NCBI RefSeq assembly: GCF_011058255.1
Contig: NZ_JAALFH010000060.1
Coordinates: 1 to 64,000 of the forward strand
From: Thioalkalivibrio sp. XN8
GTDB lineage: Bacteria > Pseudomonadota > Gammaproteobacteria > Steroidobacterales > XN24
Direction: 5' to 3'
DNA: 64,000 nt
A program made the translations under genes and the position numbers. This document shows positions 27,089 to 35,324 of this stretch, in pieces. A model generated the notes under the pieces. The model did no database searches and was not told where the DNA came from. It saw only the letters and a program-made list of their open reading frames with translations. The stretch's first letter is position 1; each line of letters begins with the position of its first letter.

Positions 27089-28867
27089 ATGAGCTACGAA
27101 ACCCTGGCCGCAGACAGCAGTCGCCCGGGAGAGCCAACCGCCATCCTCGAGGACTACGAGCGCGCCTGCGGGACCTTCGACTGGGACGAAACGCGCCGCG
27201 CGCTCGGCCGGCCGCCGGCCGGGGGGCTGAACATGGCCCATGCGGCCGTCGACCGCTGGGTGGTCAACGGCCTCGGCAACCGGATCGCGATGCGCTTCAT
27301 CAGCCGCCAGTGGGAGCGCCGGAACTACAGTTACGCTGCGCTCTCCGGCCAGGCCAGCCGCTTCGCCAACGTGCTCGACGGGCTCGGCGTCGCCGCCGGT
27401 GACCGCGTCTTCACGCTGGCCGGCCGGATTCCCGAGCTCTACGTCACCCTGTTCGGCGCCCTGAAGTTCGGCGCGGTTTACTCCCCGCTGTTCTCCGCCT
27501 TCGGCCCGGAGCCCGTCGCCGCGCGGCTCGAGATCGGCGGCGGGCGCGTCCTGGTCACGACGACGTCCCTCTACCGGCGCAAGGTCCTGCCGGTCCGCAA
27601 CCGGCTCCCCGCGCTCGAGCACGTGCTGCTGGTCGATGCGAGCGGCGCCGAACTGCCGCCGGGCACCCGCAGCTTCCCCGAACTGATGCGCGCGGCCGCC
27701 GACACGTGGCGGATCCCGCCGACCGACCCGGAAGCGCTCGCGCTGCTGCACTTCACCAGCGGCACCACGGGCAAGCCCAAGGGAGCGATGCACGCCCACG
27801 AGGCGGTCGTGGCGCACTACGCCACCGGGCGCTACGCGCTCGACCTCCACCCGGGCGACGTCTACTGGTGCACGGCCGACCCCGGCTGGGTCACCGGGAT
27901 CTCCTATGGCGCGATCGCGCCGCTGGCCAACGGCGTGACCATGATCATCGACGAGGAGGAGTTCGACGCGGCGCGCTGGTACCGCATCCTCGCGGAGGAG
28001 CGGGTCAACGTCTGGTACACGGCGCCGACCGCCATCCGCATGCTCATGAAACAGGGCAAGGAACTGGCGGCCGCGCATCACTACGACCGCCTGCGCCATC
28101 TCGCCAGCGTCGGCGAGCCCCTCAATCCCGAAGGCGTGGTATGGGGCAAGGAGGTCTTCGGCCGGCCGTTCCACGACACCTGGTGGCAGACGGAGACCGG
28201 CGCCATCATGATCGCCAATTTCCGCGGCGCCGAGGTCCGGCCGGGCTCCATGGGCCGGCCGGTGCCGGGGATCGAGGCGGCGATCGTGCGCGTCCGCCGG
28301 GACGACGAGGGCAACCCCGTCGCGGCCGAGCCGGTCACCACGCCCGACACCGAGGGCGAGCTGGCGCTGCAACCCGGCTGGCCGTCGATGTTCCGGGGCT
28401 ATTTGGGCAACGAGGCGCGCTACCGGCGCTCCTTCGCCGACGGCTGGTACCTGTCCGGCGACATGGCGAAGCGCGACGGCGACGGCTGGTACTGGTTCGT
28501 CGGCCGGGCCGACGACGTGATCAAGTCCGCCGGGCACCTGATCAGCCCCTTCGAAGTCGAGAGCGTCCTGCTGGAACACCCGGCAGTCGCCGAGGCCGGC
28601 GTCATCGGCCTGCCGGACCCCGTGGCCGGCGAGGTGGTCAAGGCCTATGTGGAACTCAAGCCGGGCCACGCCGGCGGCGACGAGCTGGCGCTGCAGCTCA
28701 TCGGCTTCGCCCGCAAGCGGCTGGGCGCGGCACTGGCGCCGCGCAGCATTGCCTTCAGCAGCCAGCTGCCCAGGACCCGCAGCGGCAAGATCATGCGCCG
28801 CCTGCTCCGGGCCCGCGAGCTCGGGCTGCCCGAGGGCGACACCTCGACCCTGGAGCAGGGCAAGTGA
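27089..28867 (+). CDS. Acetyl-CoA synthetase-like acyl-CoA ligase (AMP-forming)
   Basis: The 592-residue ANL-family ligase resembles the shorter AcsA type. The ATP-binding loop is [17 protein letters not shown]. The adenylate motifs are in [19 protein letters not shown] and [20 protein letters not shown], and the catalytic, acetylation-prone Lys567 is in [10 protein letters not shown]. The aromatic pocket Trp in WWQTETG supports acetate or another very short acid. The ATG at 27089 has CGGGAG 7 nt upstream, although the frame is open further. It overlaps the E1alpha start by 4 bp and is the first gene of a five-gene operon. Confidence 0.9.
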   Translation: MSYETLAADSSRPGEPTAILEDYERACGTFDWDETRRALGRPPAGGLNMAHAAVDRWVVNGLGNRIAMRFISRQWERRNYSYAALSGQASRFANVLDGLGVAAGDRVFTLAGRIPELYVTLFGALKFGAVYSPLFSAFGPEPVAARLEIGGGRVLVTTTSLYRRKVLPVRNRLPALEHVLLVDASGAELPPGTRSFPELMRAAADTWRIPPTDPEALALLHFTSGTTGKPKGAMHAHEAVVAHYATGRYALDLHPGDVYWCTADPGWVTGISYGAIAPLANGVTMIIDEEEFDAARWYRILAEERVNVWYTAPTAIRMLMKQGKELAAAHHYDRLRHLASVGEPLNPEGVVWGKEVFGRPFHDTWWQTETGAIMIANFRGAEVRPGSMGRPVPGIEAAIVRVRRDDEGNPVAAEPVTTPDTEGELALQPGWPSMFRGYLGNEARYRRSFADGWYLSGDMAKRDGDGWYWFVGRADDVIKSAGHLISPFEVESVLLEHPAVAEAGVIGLPDPVAGEVVKAYVELKPGHAGGDELALQLIGFARKRLGAALAPRSIAFSSQLPRTRSGKIMRRLLRARELGLPEGDTSTLEQGK

Positions 28868-29853
28868 GCAGGGCGGACACCGAGCTGCCCGGCCGCGAGG
28901 AGGGGCTGCAACTGCTGCGCGGGATGCAGCGCATCCGCCGTTTCGAGGACCGGGCCGCGGAGTTGTACTCGGCCATGAAGATCCGGGGCTTCCTGCATCT
29001 CTACAACGGCCAGGAGGCGGTGGCCGTCGGGGTGCTGCAGGCGCTGCACGAGGACGACGCCGTGGTCGCCACCTACCGTGAGCACGGCCACGCGCTGGCA
29101 GCCGGCCTGCCCATGGGCGAGGTCATGGCCGAGCTCTACGGGCGCGAGCAGGGCTCGAGCGGCGGCCGGGGCGGCTCGATGCATATCTTCGATGCCGAGC
29201 ATCGCTTCTACGGCGGCCAGGCGATCGTCGCCGGCGGCCTGCCCCTGGCGGTCGGGCTGGCGCTGGCGGACCAGATGCAGCACCGGCCGCGCGTGACCGC
29301 CTGCTTCTTCGGCGAGGGGGCCGCGGCCGAAGGCGAGTTCCACGAGGCGCTCAATCTCGCCGCGCTGTGGACCCTGCCGGTCCTGTTCGTGTGCGAGAAC
29401 AACCTCTACGCCATGGGCACGGCCCTGGGCCGCTCCCAAGCGGAGACCGACATCCATGCCCGGGCCGGCGGCTACGGGATCGAGTCGACGGCGCTCGACG
29501 GCATGGACGTGGTGGCGGTGGCAGCGGCGGCGCGCGCCGCCGTGACAGGGATCCGCGAGGACGGCAAGCCGCGCTTCCTGGAATGCCATACCTACCGCTT
29601 CCGGGCTCATTCCATGTTCGACGCCCAGCTGTACCGCCCGCGGGAGGAAATCGAGGCCTGGAAGAAACGCTGCCCGATCATGGGGCTGCGCCAGCGGCTG
29701 CTGGCCGCGGAGCTGGCCACGGAGGCGGACTTCGCTGCCCTGGAGCAGGACATCGAGGCCGAAGTCGAGGCTGCGGTGGCCTTCGCCGAGGCCGGCAGCT
29801 GGGAGCCCGTGGAGCAACTGGCAAGTCACGTGATGACGGAGCGCGAGGCATGA
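28864..29853 (+). CDS. 2-oxoacid (pyruvate/acetoin-type) dehydrogenase E1 alpha
   Basis: The 329-residue protein is the TPP-binding alpha subunit. Markers are [37 protein letters not shown], and the TPP/Mg motif [20 protein letters not shown] ending at ENN. The phosphorylation-loop-like [15 protein letters not shown] also matches. Translation starts at a GTG overlapping the ligase stop codon. Together with E1beta it would decarboxylate a 2-oxoacid and transfer the acyl group to lipoyl-E2. The sequence alone does not separate pyruvate from acetoin or branched substrates. Confidence 0.92.
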   Translation: MSRADTELPGREEGLQLLRGMQRIRRFEDRAAELYSAMKIRGFLHLYNGQEAVAVGVLQALHEDDAVVATYREHGHALAAGLPMGEVMAELYGREQGSSGGRGGSMHIFDAEHRFYGGQAIVAGGLPLAVGLALADQMQHRPRVTACFFGEGAAAEGEFHEALNLAALWTLPVLFVCENNLYAMGTALGRSQAETDIHARAGGYGIESTALDGMDVVAVAAAARAAVTGIREDGKPRFLECHTYRFRAHSMFDAQLYRPREEIEAWKKRCPIMGLRQRLLAAELATEADFAALEQDIEAEVEAAVAFAEAGSWEPVEQLASHVMTEREA

Positions 29854-30833
29854 GCGCCGCGCGGACCACTTACCGCGAGGCGGTGCGTGCGGCGATCCGG
29901 GCCGCGCTGCTGGACGACGAGCGCGTGTTCCTGATGGGCGAAGACGTCGGTTCCTACGGCGGCTGTTTCGGCGTGAGCAAGGGGCTGCTGGAGGAGTTCG
30001 GGCCGGAGCGGATCCGCGACACGCCGCTGTCGGAATCCGGCTTCACCGGCGCCGGCATCGGCGCGGCGCTGGGCGGCATGCGCCCCATCGTCGAGATCAT
30101 GACGGTGAACTTCAGCCTGCTGGCGCTGGACCAGATCGTGAACAGCGCGGCCACTATCCGGCACATGTCGGACGGGCAGTTCAGCGTGCCGCTGGTGATC
30201 CGCATGGCGACCGGCGCCGGCCGCCAGCTGGCTGCCCAGCACTCCCACAGCCTCGAATCTTTCTACGCCCATGTGCCCGGGATCCGGGTCGTGGCGCCGG
30301 CGACCCTGGAGGACGCCCGCGGCATGCTGCCCGCTGCCCTGGCGGACCCGGACCCGGTAGTGATCTTCGAACACACCTCGCTGTACAACCTCGAGGGCGA
30401 GCTGGCGGAGGACGCCGGCGCGGTCGACCTCGACCGCGCCGCGATCCGGCGGCCGGGCCGGGACGTCACGCTGGTCACCCACGGCGGCAGCCTCGCCAAG
30501 ACGCTGGCGGCCGCGGCCACGCTGGCGGAGGAGGGGATCGAGGCCGAGGTCATCGACCTGCGCAGCCTGCGGCCGCTGGACGACGCGACCATCATCGCCT
30601 CGGTGTCCCGGACGCGCCGCGCGGTGATGGTCGACGAGGGCTGGCGGACCATGAGCCTTGCGGCCGAGCTGGTCACGCGCATCGTCGAGCAGGCCTTCTA
30701 CGAGCTCGACGCGCCGCTGGCCCGTGTCTGCACGGCAGAAGTGCCCATCCCCTATCCCGCCCACCTGGAGCAGGCCGCGCTGCCCAGCGCGGACAAGATC
30801 GTAGCGGCCGCAAGGAGACTCACCGGTGGCTGA
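29850..30833 (+). CDS. 2-oxoacid dehydrogenase E1 beta
   Basis: The 327-residue beta subunit has [40 protein letters not shown], and the central [20 protein letters not shown]. The C-terminal transketolase domain has [20 protein letters not shown] and [20 protein letters not shown]. The length is normal for pyruvate dehydrogenase beta subunits. The ATG overlaps the E1alpha stop by 4 bp, and the stop overlaps the E2 start by 8 bp. Confidence 0.94.
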   Translation: MSAARTTYREAVRAAIRAALLDDERVFLMGEDVGSYGGCFGVSKGLLEEFGPERIRDTPLSESGFTGAGIGAALGGMRPIVEIMTVNFSLLALDQIVNSAATIRHMSDGQFSVPLVIRMATGAGRQLAAQHSHSLESFYAHVPGIRVVAPATLEDARGMLPAALADPDPVVIFEHTSLYNLEGELAEDAGAVDLDRAAIRRPGRDVTLVTHGGSLAKTLAAAATLAEEGIEAEVIDLRSLRPLDDATIIASVSRTRRAVMVDEGWRTMSLAAELVTRIVEQAFYELDAPLARVCTAEVPIPYPAHLEQAALPSADKIVAAARRLTGG

Positions 30834-31977
30834 TTTCCTGATGCCCTCGCTGGGCGCCGACATGGATGAAGGGACCCTGGTCCAGTGGGAGGTCGCCCCC
30901 GGCGACACCGTCAGGCGCGGCCAGGTCGTCGCAGTGGTCGAGACCGCCAAGGGTGCGATCGACGTCGAGATCTTCCGCGACGGGGTGGTCGAGGAACTGC
31001 TGGTCGAGCCCGGCACGACCGTGCCCGTCGGCCAGCCGATCGCGCGCCTGCGGGAGTGCGGGGAGGCCGAGCCCACCCCCGGGCCCGCGCCCGCGCCCGC
31101 GACCGCGACCGCCGAACCCGACACGGCGCGGGTGCGGGCCTCGCCCGCGGCGCGCCGCCAGGCCGAGGCGCTCGGCATCGACCTCGAAGCCCTGGCGGGC
31201 AGCGGCCCCGACGGCGCCATCACCCTCGAGGACGTCGGGCGGGCGGGCAGCGCCAGGGAGAGCATGGCAGAGGCCGTGGCGCCGGCGCCGGCAAAGCCCG
31301 CCGCGCCAGGCCGACCCGTCGACATCCGCGGCGCCATCGCCGCGGCGATGAGCCGGGCCAAGCGCGAGATTCCGCACTACTACCTGGGCCACTGGGTCGA
31401 CCTGTCGCCGGCCAACGAGTGGCTCGCCGACTGGAACGCCTCGCACCCGGTCGCGGAACGGCTCCTGCCGGCGGTACTGATGCTGCGCGCCGTGGCGCTG
31501 GCCGCGGCCCGGTTTCCCGACTTCAACGGCTTCTGGCGCGACGGCAAGTTCGTCGCGGGCGATGGCGTGCACGTCGGCACCGCGATCTCGCTGCGGCGCG
31601 GCGGCCTGGTGGCGCCGGCGCTGAAGAACGCCGACCGGCATTCCCTGCCGGAGCTGATGGACGCTTTTCGCGACCTCGTCGGCCGCGCCCGGGCAGGTCG
31701 CCTCACCGGCTCCGAGCTCCTCGGCGGGACGATCACCGTCAGCAGCCTCGGGGAACAGGGCGTCGAGGAAGTCTACCCGGTCATCTACCCGCCACAGGTC
31801 GCCATCGTGGGCTTCGGCACGCCGGTCGAGCGCCCCTGGGTGGTCGGGGGACGCATCGAGCCGCGCTGGCTGGTGCGCGCCACGCTGGCGGCCGACCACC
31901 GCGTCAGCGACGGTCGCCGCGGCGCACTGTTCCTCGAGGCGGTGACCGGCTTGCTGCAGGAACCGGAGACCCTATGA
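30826..31977 (+). CDS. Lipoyl-E2 dihydrolipoamide acyltransferase
   Basis: The 383-residue E2 has one lipoyl domain (about residues 1-77, lipoyl Lys42 in [10 protein letters not shown]). A Pro/Ala linker and a peripheral subunit-binding domain (about 103-140, [20 protein letters not shown]) follow. The catalytic domain (about 165-383) keeps the active-site His and Asp in ADHRVSDG. It is short because it has only one lipoyl domain. The start is a GTG within the end of E1beta. No E3 (dihydrolipoamide dehydrogenase) follows, so E3 must come from elsewhere. Confidence 0.92.
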   Translation: MADFLMPSLGADMDEGTLVQWEVAPGDTVRRGQVVAVVETAKGAIDVEIFRDGVVEELLVEPGTTVPVGQPIARLRECGEAEPTPGPAPAPATATAEPDTARVRASPAARRQAEALGIDLEALAGSGPDGAITLEDVGRAGSARESMAEAVAPAPAKPAAPGRPVDIRGAIAAAMSRAKREIPHYYLGHWVDLSPANEWLADWNASHPVAERLLPAVLMLRAVALAAARFPDFNGFWRDGKFVAGDGVHVGTAISLRRGGLVAPALKNADRHSLPELMDAFRDLVGRARAGRLTGSELLGGTITVSSLGEQGVEEVYPVIYPPQVAIVGFGTPVERPWVVGGRIEPRWLVRATLAADHRVSDGRRGALFLEAVTGLLQEPETL

Positions 31978-32219
31978 AGACTGATGAGCTGGAGCGCGTG
32001 ATGCGCACCGCGCTGGCGGGCGTCGCACCGGACCTCGAGTTCGACGAGCTGGACCCGGAAACGCCGATCCGCGACCAGGCCGACTTCGACTCGATGGACA
32101 CCCTGAATTTCGCCATCGCGCTGAGCCGGGCGCTCGGGATCGACATCCCGGAGTCGGACTACCCCCACCTCGCCAGCCTGGCGGAGTGCCGGCGTTACCT
32201 CGCGATGCGGACCGGGTAG
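31974..32219 (+). CDS. Acyl carrier protein
   Basis: The 81-residue protein has the carrier-protein fold, with phosphopantetheine attachment Ser40 in DFDSMDTLNFAIALSRAL and helix III GIDIPESDYPHLASL. It overlaps the E2 stop by 4 bp and is therefore part of the ligase-E1-E2 operon, not a fatty-acid synthesis cluster. Its 3' end overlaps the convergent M48 protease gene by 25 bp. It may take acyl groups from E2 or from the ligase; this is inference. Confidence 0.9.
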   Translation: MKTDELERVMRTALAGVAPDLEFDELDPETPIRDQADFDSMDTLNFAIALSRALGIDIPESDYPHLASLAECRRYLAMRTG

Positions 32220-33004
32220 ACCGGGCGCTCGCCGGGCGCCTCGTACAGCGGCATCATCCGGGGCACCAGTGCCGCGAGCTTCTCCTGGCGGTTGCCCGGC
32301 GAGGGGTGGGTGCTCAGGAACTGCGGCGGCCCGTCGCCGCCGGCCTCCGCCATCTTGCGCCACAGGGTGACGGCCGCCTCGGGGTGGTAGCCCGCGCGCG
32401 CCGCCAGCTCGATGCCGATGAGATCCGCCTCGGTCTCGGCGGTGCGGCTGAAGGGCAGGTTGACCGCCAGCGTCGCGGCCACCGCGGCGCCGGCCATGGC
32501 GCGCGCGTCCTCCGTCTTGATGCCTACTGCGATCACGCCCAGCTGGCTGGCCATGGCCACGGACATCTTCTCGGCCGTGTGGTTGGCCAAAGCATGCGCG
32601 ATCTCGTGGCCCATGACCTGGGCGATCTCGTCGTCGGTGGCCTGGGTCTGCTCGATCAGGCCGGTGTAGATGGCCATGCGGCCGCCGGCCATCGCCCAGG
32701 CGTTGACGGTCTCGGGATCGTCGATGACGGCGACACTCCATTCCCAGTCGGCGGTCTTGGGGAACTGCTGCACGGCCTGGGCAACGAGCCGGCCGGTGAT
32801 GAGCTGCACGCGCTCGATCAGCGCCTCGTCCTTGCTGAGCAGGCCCTTCTCCTCGAAGGCCGCCATCTGCTGCAGATAGGCGGTGCGGGACGCCGCGATC
32901 GCCTGGTCGGGGGAAACCAGCATCAGCTGGCGACGGCCGGTCGGGCTGGTCGCGCAAGCCACCAGGACCACGGTCAACACGGCGGTGAGGAAGGCTTTCT
33001 TCAT
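32195..33004 (-). CDS. Periplasmic M48-family metallopeptidase (lipoprotein)
   Basis: The 269-residue protein has a lipoprotein-like signal (VLTVVLVACATSP), the zinc motif HEIAH in QVMGHEIAHALANHTAEKMS, and the third-ligand Glu in AETEADLIGIELAARAGYHP. The end motif LSTHPSPGNRQEKLAAL is typical of the M48 group that includes LoiP/BepA-like outer-membrane quality-control proteases. It runs convergent with the ACP gene and overlaps its end. Confidence 0.92.
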   Translation of the reverse strand: MKKAFLTAVLTVVLVACATSPTGRRQLMLVSPDQAIAASRTAYLQQMAAFEEKGLLSKDEALIERVQLITGRLVAQAVQQFPKTADWEWSVAVIDDPETVNAWAMAGGRMAIYTGLIEQTQATDDEIAQVMGHEIAHALANHTAEKMSVAMASQLGVIAVGIKTEDARAMAGAAVAATLAVNLPFSRTAETEADLIGIELAARAGYHPEAAVTLWRKMAEAGGDGPPQFLSTHPSPGNRQEKLAALVPRMMPLYEAPGERPVYPVRIAR

Positions 33005-33166
33005 CGGGGACGACCTCGCAAGGGCGCTGGGCCGGCCCCGGGGCCGGCGGGCATAGCCGCTATTCTAGTCGACAGTCGCAGGATATCGCGCTGCAGGGGA
33101 CCGCAGTTGGTGCCGCGGCCGGGGGCGGCTAGAGTGGCACGGTAGCACCCCGACCCGGAACCAGGC

Positions 33167-34771
33167 ATGCACCGACCAGCCAGCGACACGCTCATAATCG
33201 GCGGCGGCCACAACGCCCTGGCCTGCGCCGCCTACCTGGCCGCGGCGGGACAGCAGGTGACGGTGCTCGAAGCCCGGGCCGTGGTCGGCGGCGCCGCCGT
33301 GACCGAGGAATTCCATCCCGGCTTTCGCAACTCGAGCTGCAGCTACACGGTGAGCCTGCTCCACCCCGACGTGATCCGGGAGCTGCGCCTGGCGCAGCAC
33401 GGGCTGAGGATCGTCGAGCGCCCGATGGCGAATTTCCTGCCGCTGCCCGGAGGCGACGCCTTCCGCTTCGGCGGCGAGTGGACCCTGCCGGAGGTGGCGC
33501 GCTTTTCCCGCCGGGACGCCGAGCGGCTGCCGGCCTGGAACGCGATGCTCGAACGGGTGGCGGACGTGCTGCGCGCCCTGGCTACCGAGATCCCGCCGAA
33601 CGTGTCAGACCGCTTCGTGCTGGCGGACTGGCTGGCCTCCTGGTCGGTGGCGCGCAAGCTCAAGGGACTCGACATGCGCGGCCGCCGCGACCTGCTCGAG
33701 CTCTTCACCCGCAGCGCCGGGGAGCTGCTGGACCACTGGTTCGAGGCCGAGCCGCTGAAGGCAGTGCTCGGCTGGGACTCGATCGTCGGCAACTTCGCCA
33801 GCCCCTATGCGCCGGGCAGCGCCTACGTGCTGCTGCACCACGTCTTCGGCGAGGTGAACGGCAGGCGAGGCGCCTGGGGCCACGCCATCGGCGGCATGGG
33901 CGCCATCAGCGAGGCCATCGCGGCCGAAGCGCGGGCGCGGGGGGCCGAGATCCGGACCGGCGCGCGGGTCGCGCAGGTGCTGGTGCGTGACGGCCGGGCA
34001 GCGGGCGTGGCCCTGGCGGACGGCACCGAGCTGGGCGCCCGGCGCGTGGTCGCCGGCGTCAACCCGAAGCTGCTCTACACCCGGCTGTTCGAGCCGGCCG
34101 ATCTCGACCCCGAGCTGCTGGCGCGCTTCGCGCGCTACCGCTGCGGCTCGGGCACCTTCCGTATCAACGTGGCGCTGGCCGAGCTGCCGGACTTCCGCGC
34201 CGCCCCCGGGACCCGCCTGCAGCCTCACCATGGCAGCGGCATCCTGGTCGGGCCTTCCCTGGGCTACTTCGAGCGCGCCTGGATGGACGCCCGCTCGAGG
34301 GAACACAACCCCGGCTGGGCGCGCGAGCCGGTGGTGGAACTGGTGATCTCCTCGGCCCTCGACGACTCGCTGGCGCCGGCCGGGCAGCACGTGGCGAGCC
34401 TGTTCTGCCAGCACGTGAATCCCGAGCTGGACGACCCCGAGGGGGGCGGCTGGGACGCCCACCGCGAGACCTTTGCCGACCTGGCGATCGCGACCGTCGA
34501 CCGGCACGCGCCGAACTTCGCCGCCAGCATTCTCGGCCGCCGGGTCCTGTCGCCGCTGGACCTGGAGCGCGAGTACGGGCTGCTGGGCGGCGACATCTTC
34601 CACGGCGCGCTCGGGCTCGACCAGCTGTTCAGCGCCCGCCCCCTGCTCGGCCAGGCCGATTACCGCGGCGCCGTGCCCGGGCTGTATCTCTGCGGCTCGG
34701 GCACCCATCCGGGCGGCGGCGTCACCGGCCTGCCCGGCCGCAACGCGGCGCGCGCCATCCTGCGTGACTGA
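33167..34771 (+). CDS. FAD-dependent oxidoreductase, phytoene desaturase/PYROXD2-like
   Basis: The 534-residue flavoprotein has an N-terminal dinucleotide-binding motif (DTLIIGGGHNALACAAYLAA, then VTVLEARAVVGGAAVTEEF). It also has YTVSLLHPDVIRELRL and a C-terminal flavin motif LYLCGSGTHPGGGVTGLPGR. This set is typical of the CrtI-like group that includes PYROXD2. There is no carotenoid gene nearby, so carotenoid desaturation is not supported. The substrate is unknown. Confidence 0.85.
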   Translation: MHRPASDTLIIGGGHNALACAAYLAAAGQQVTVLEARAVVGGAAVTEEFHPGFRNSSCSYTVSLLHPDVIRELRLAQHGLRIVERPMANFLPLPGGDAFRFGGEWTLPEVARFSRRDAERLPAWNAMLERVADVLRALATEIPPNVSDRFVLADWLASWSVARKLKGLDMRGRRDLLELFTRSAGELLDHWFEAEPLKAVLGWDSIVGNFASPYAPGSAYVLLHHVFGEVNGRRGAWGHAIGGMGAISEAIAAEARARGAEIRTGARVAQVLVRDGRAAGVALADGTELGARRVVAGVNPKLLYTRLFEPADLDPELLARFARYRCGSGTFRINVALAELPDFRAAPGTRLQPHHGSGILVGPSLGYFERAWMDARSREHNPGWAREPVVELVISSALDDSLAPAGQHVASLFCQHVNPELDDPEGGGWDAHRETFADLAIATVDRHAPNFAASILGRRVLSPLDLEREYGLLGGDIFHGALGLDQLFSARPLLGQADYRGAVPGLYLCGSGTHPGGGVTGLPGRNAARAILRD

Positions 34772-34846
34772 AGCCGGCCCGTCGCCCGGCAAATTAGAAT
34801 CAGTTAAAGTTCAGGCACCGGCCTCTGCCTGACACGGTCCCCTTCG

Positions 34847-35221
34847 TTGGCCCACCCACCCCGTCCCGGAAGCTCCCGTCTCGCCGCCGCCCTGCTGCTC
34901 CTGGCGCTGGGTGCGCGCGCGCTGGTGCCGGAGGGATTCATGCCGGCCAACGGGGAGCTGGTGGAGCTGTGCACCGAGCACGGCCTGCAGCGGCTGCTGA
35001 TCGACCCCGGCAGCGGCGAGATCCTCGGGGCGGGAGACGACACCGCTACGTCGACCTGTCCCTGGTCGGTCATGCTCACCACGCTCGCCCCGCCGGTGCT
35101 GCCTGCCGCAGCGCCGCCGGCTTTCGCCGTGCACGAGACACCCCCGCGCTCGACCCTGCCGCGGCTGGTGCCCGACCGGCCCCTCCTGCCCCCGGCCCGC
35201 GCCCCGCCCCGCCTCGCCTGA
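34847..35221 (+). CDS. Small secreted protein, DUF2946-like
   Basis: The 124-residue product starts at a TTG and has an N-terminal hydrophobic segment (LAAALLLLALGARALVPEGF). The pattern LVPEGFMP, a Cys in ELCTEHGLQRL and a second in STCPW resemble DUF2946 proteins, often encoded beside copper-related TonB receptors. That fits the OprC-like gene 103 bp downstream. The C-terminus is Pro/Arg rich. The start codon is a best guess because no ATG lies in the right place. Confidence 0.6.
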   Translation: MAHPPRPGSSRLAAALLLLALGARALVPEGFMPANGELVELCTEHGLQRLLIDPGSGEILGAGDDTATSTCPWSVMLTTLAPPVLPAAAPPAFAVHETPPRSTLPRLVPDRPLLPPARAPPRLA

Positions 35222-35324
35222 GCTGAATCGTCCAGCCGTCCGGCGCCGCGCGCGCCGGGTCGGCGCGCCTTGCACCGGCAGCACTACCCGCTGCCTCCAG
35301 CACTCCGTATGACGAGGCCATTTC

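Noticed and set aside
33135-33141. TGGCACG, like a sigma54 -24 element, upstream of the PYROXD2-like gene
   Set aside because: The -12 TTGC element is absent at the required spacing.
33167-34771. Carotenoid desaturase (crtI)
   Set aside because: The sequence is closer to the PYROXD2 group and no other carotenoid genes are nearby.
34805-34812. TAAAGTTC, like the -35 element of a sigma28 promoter, upstream of the DUF2946-like gene
   Set aside because: No GCCGATAA-like -10 element follows at 11-12 bases, and the downstream genes are not flagellar.
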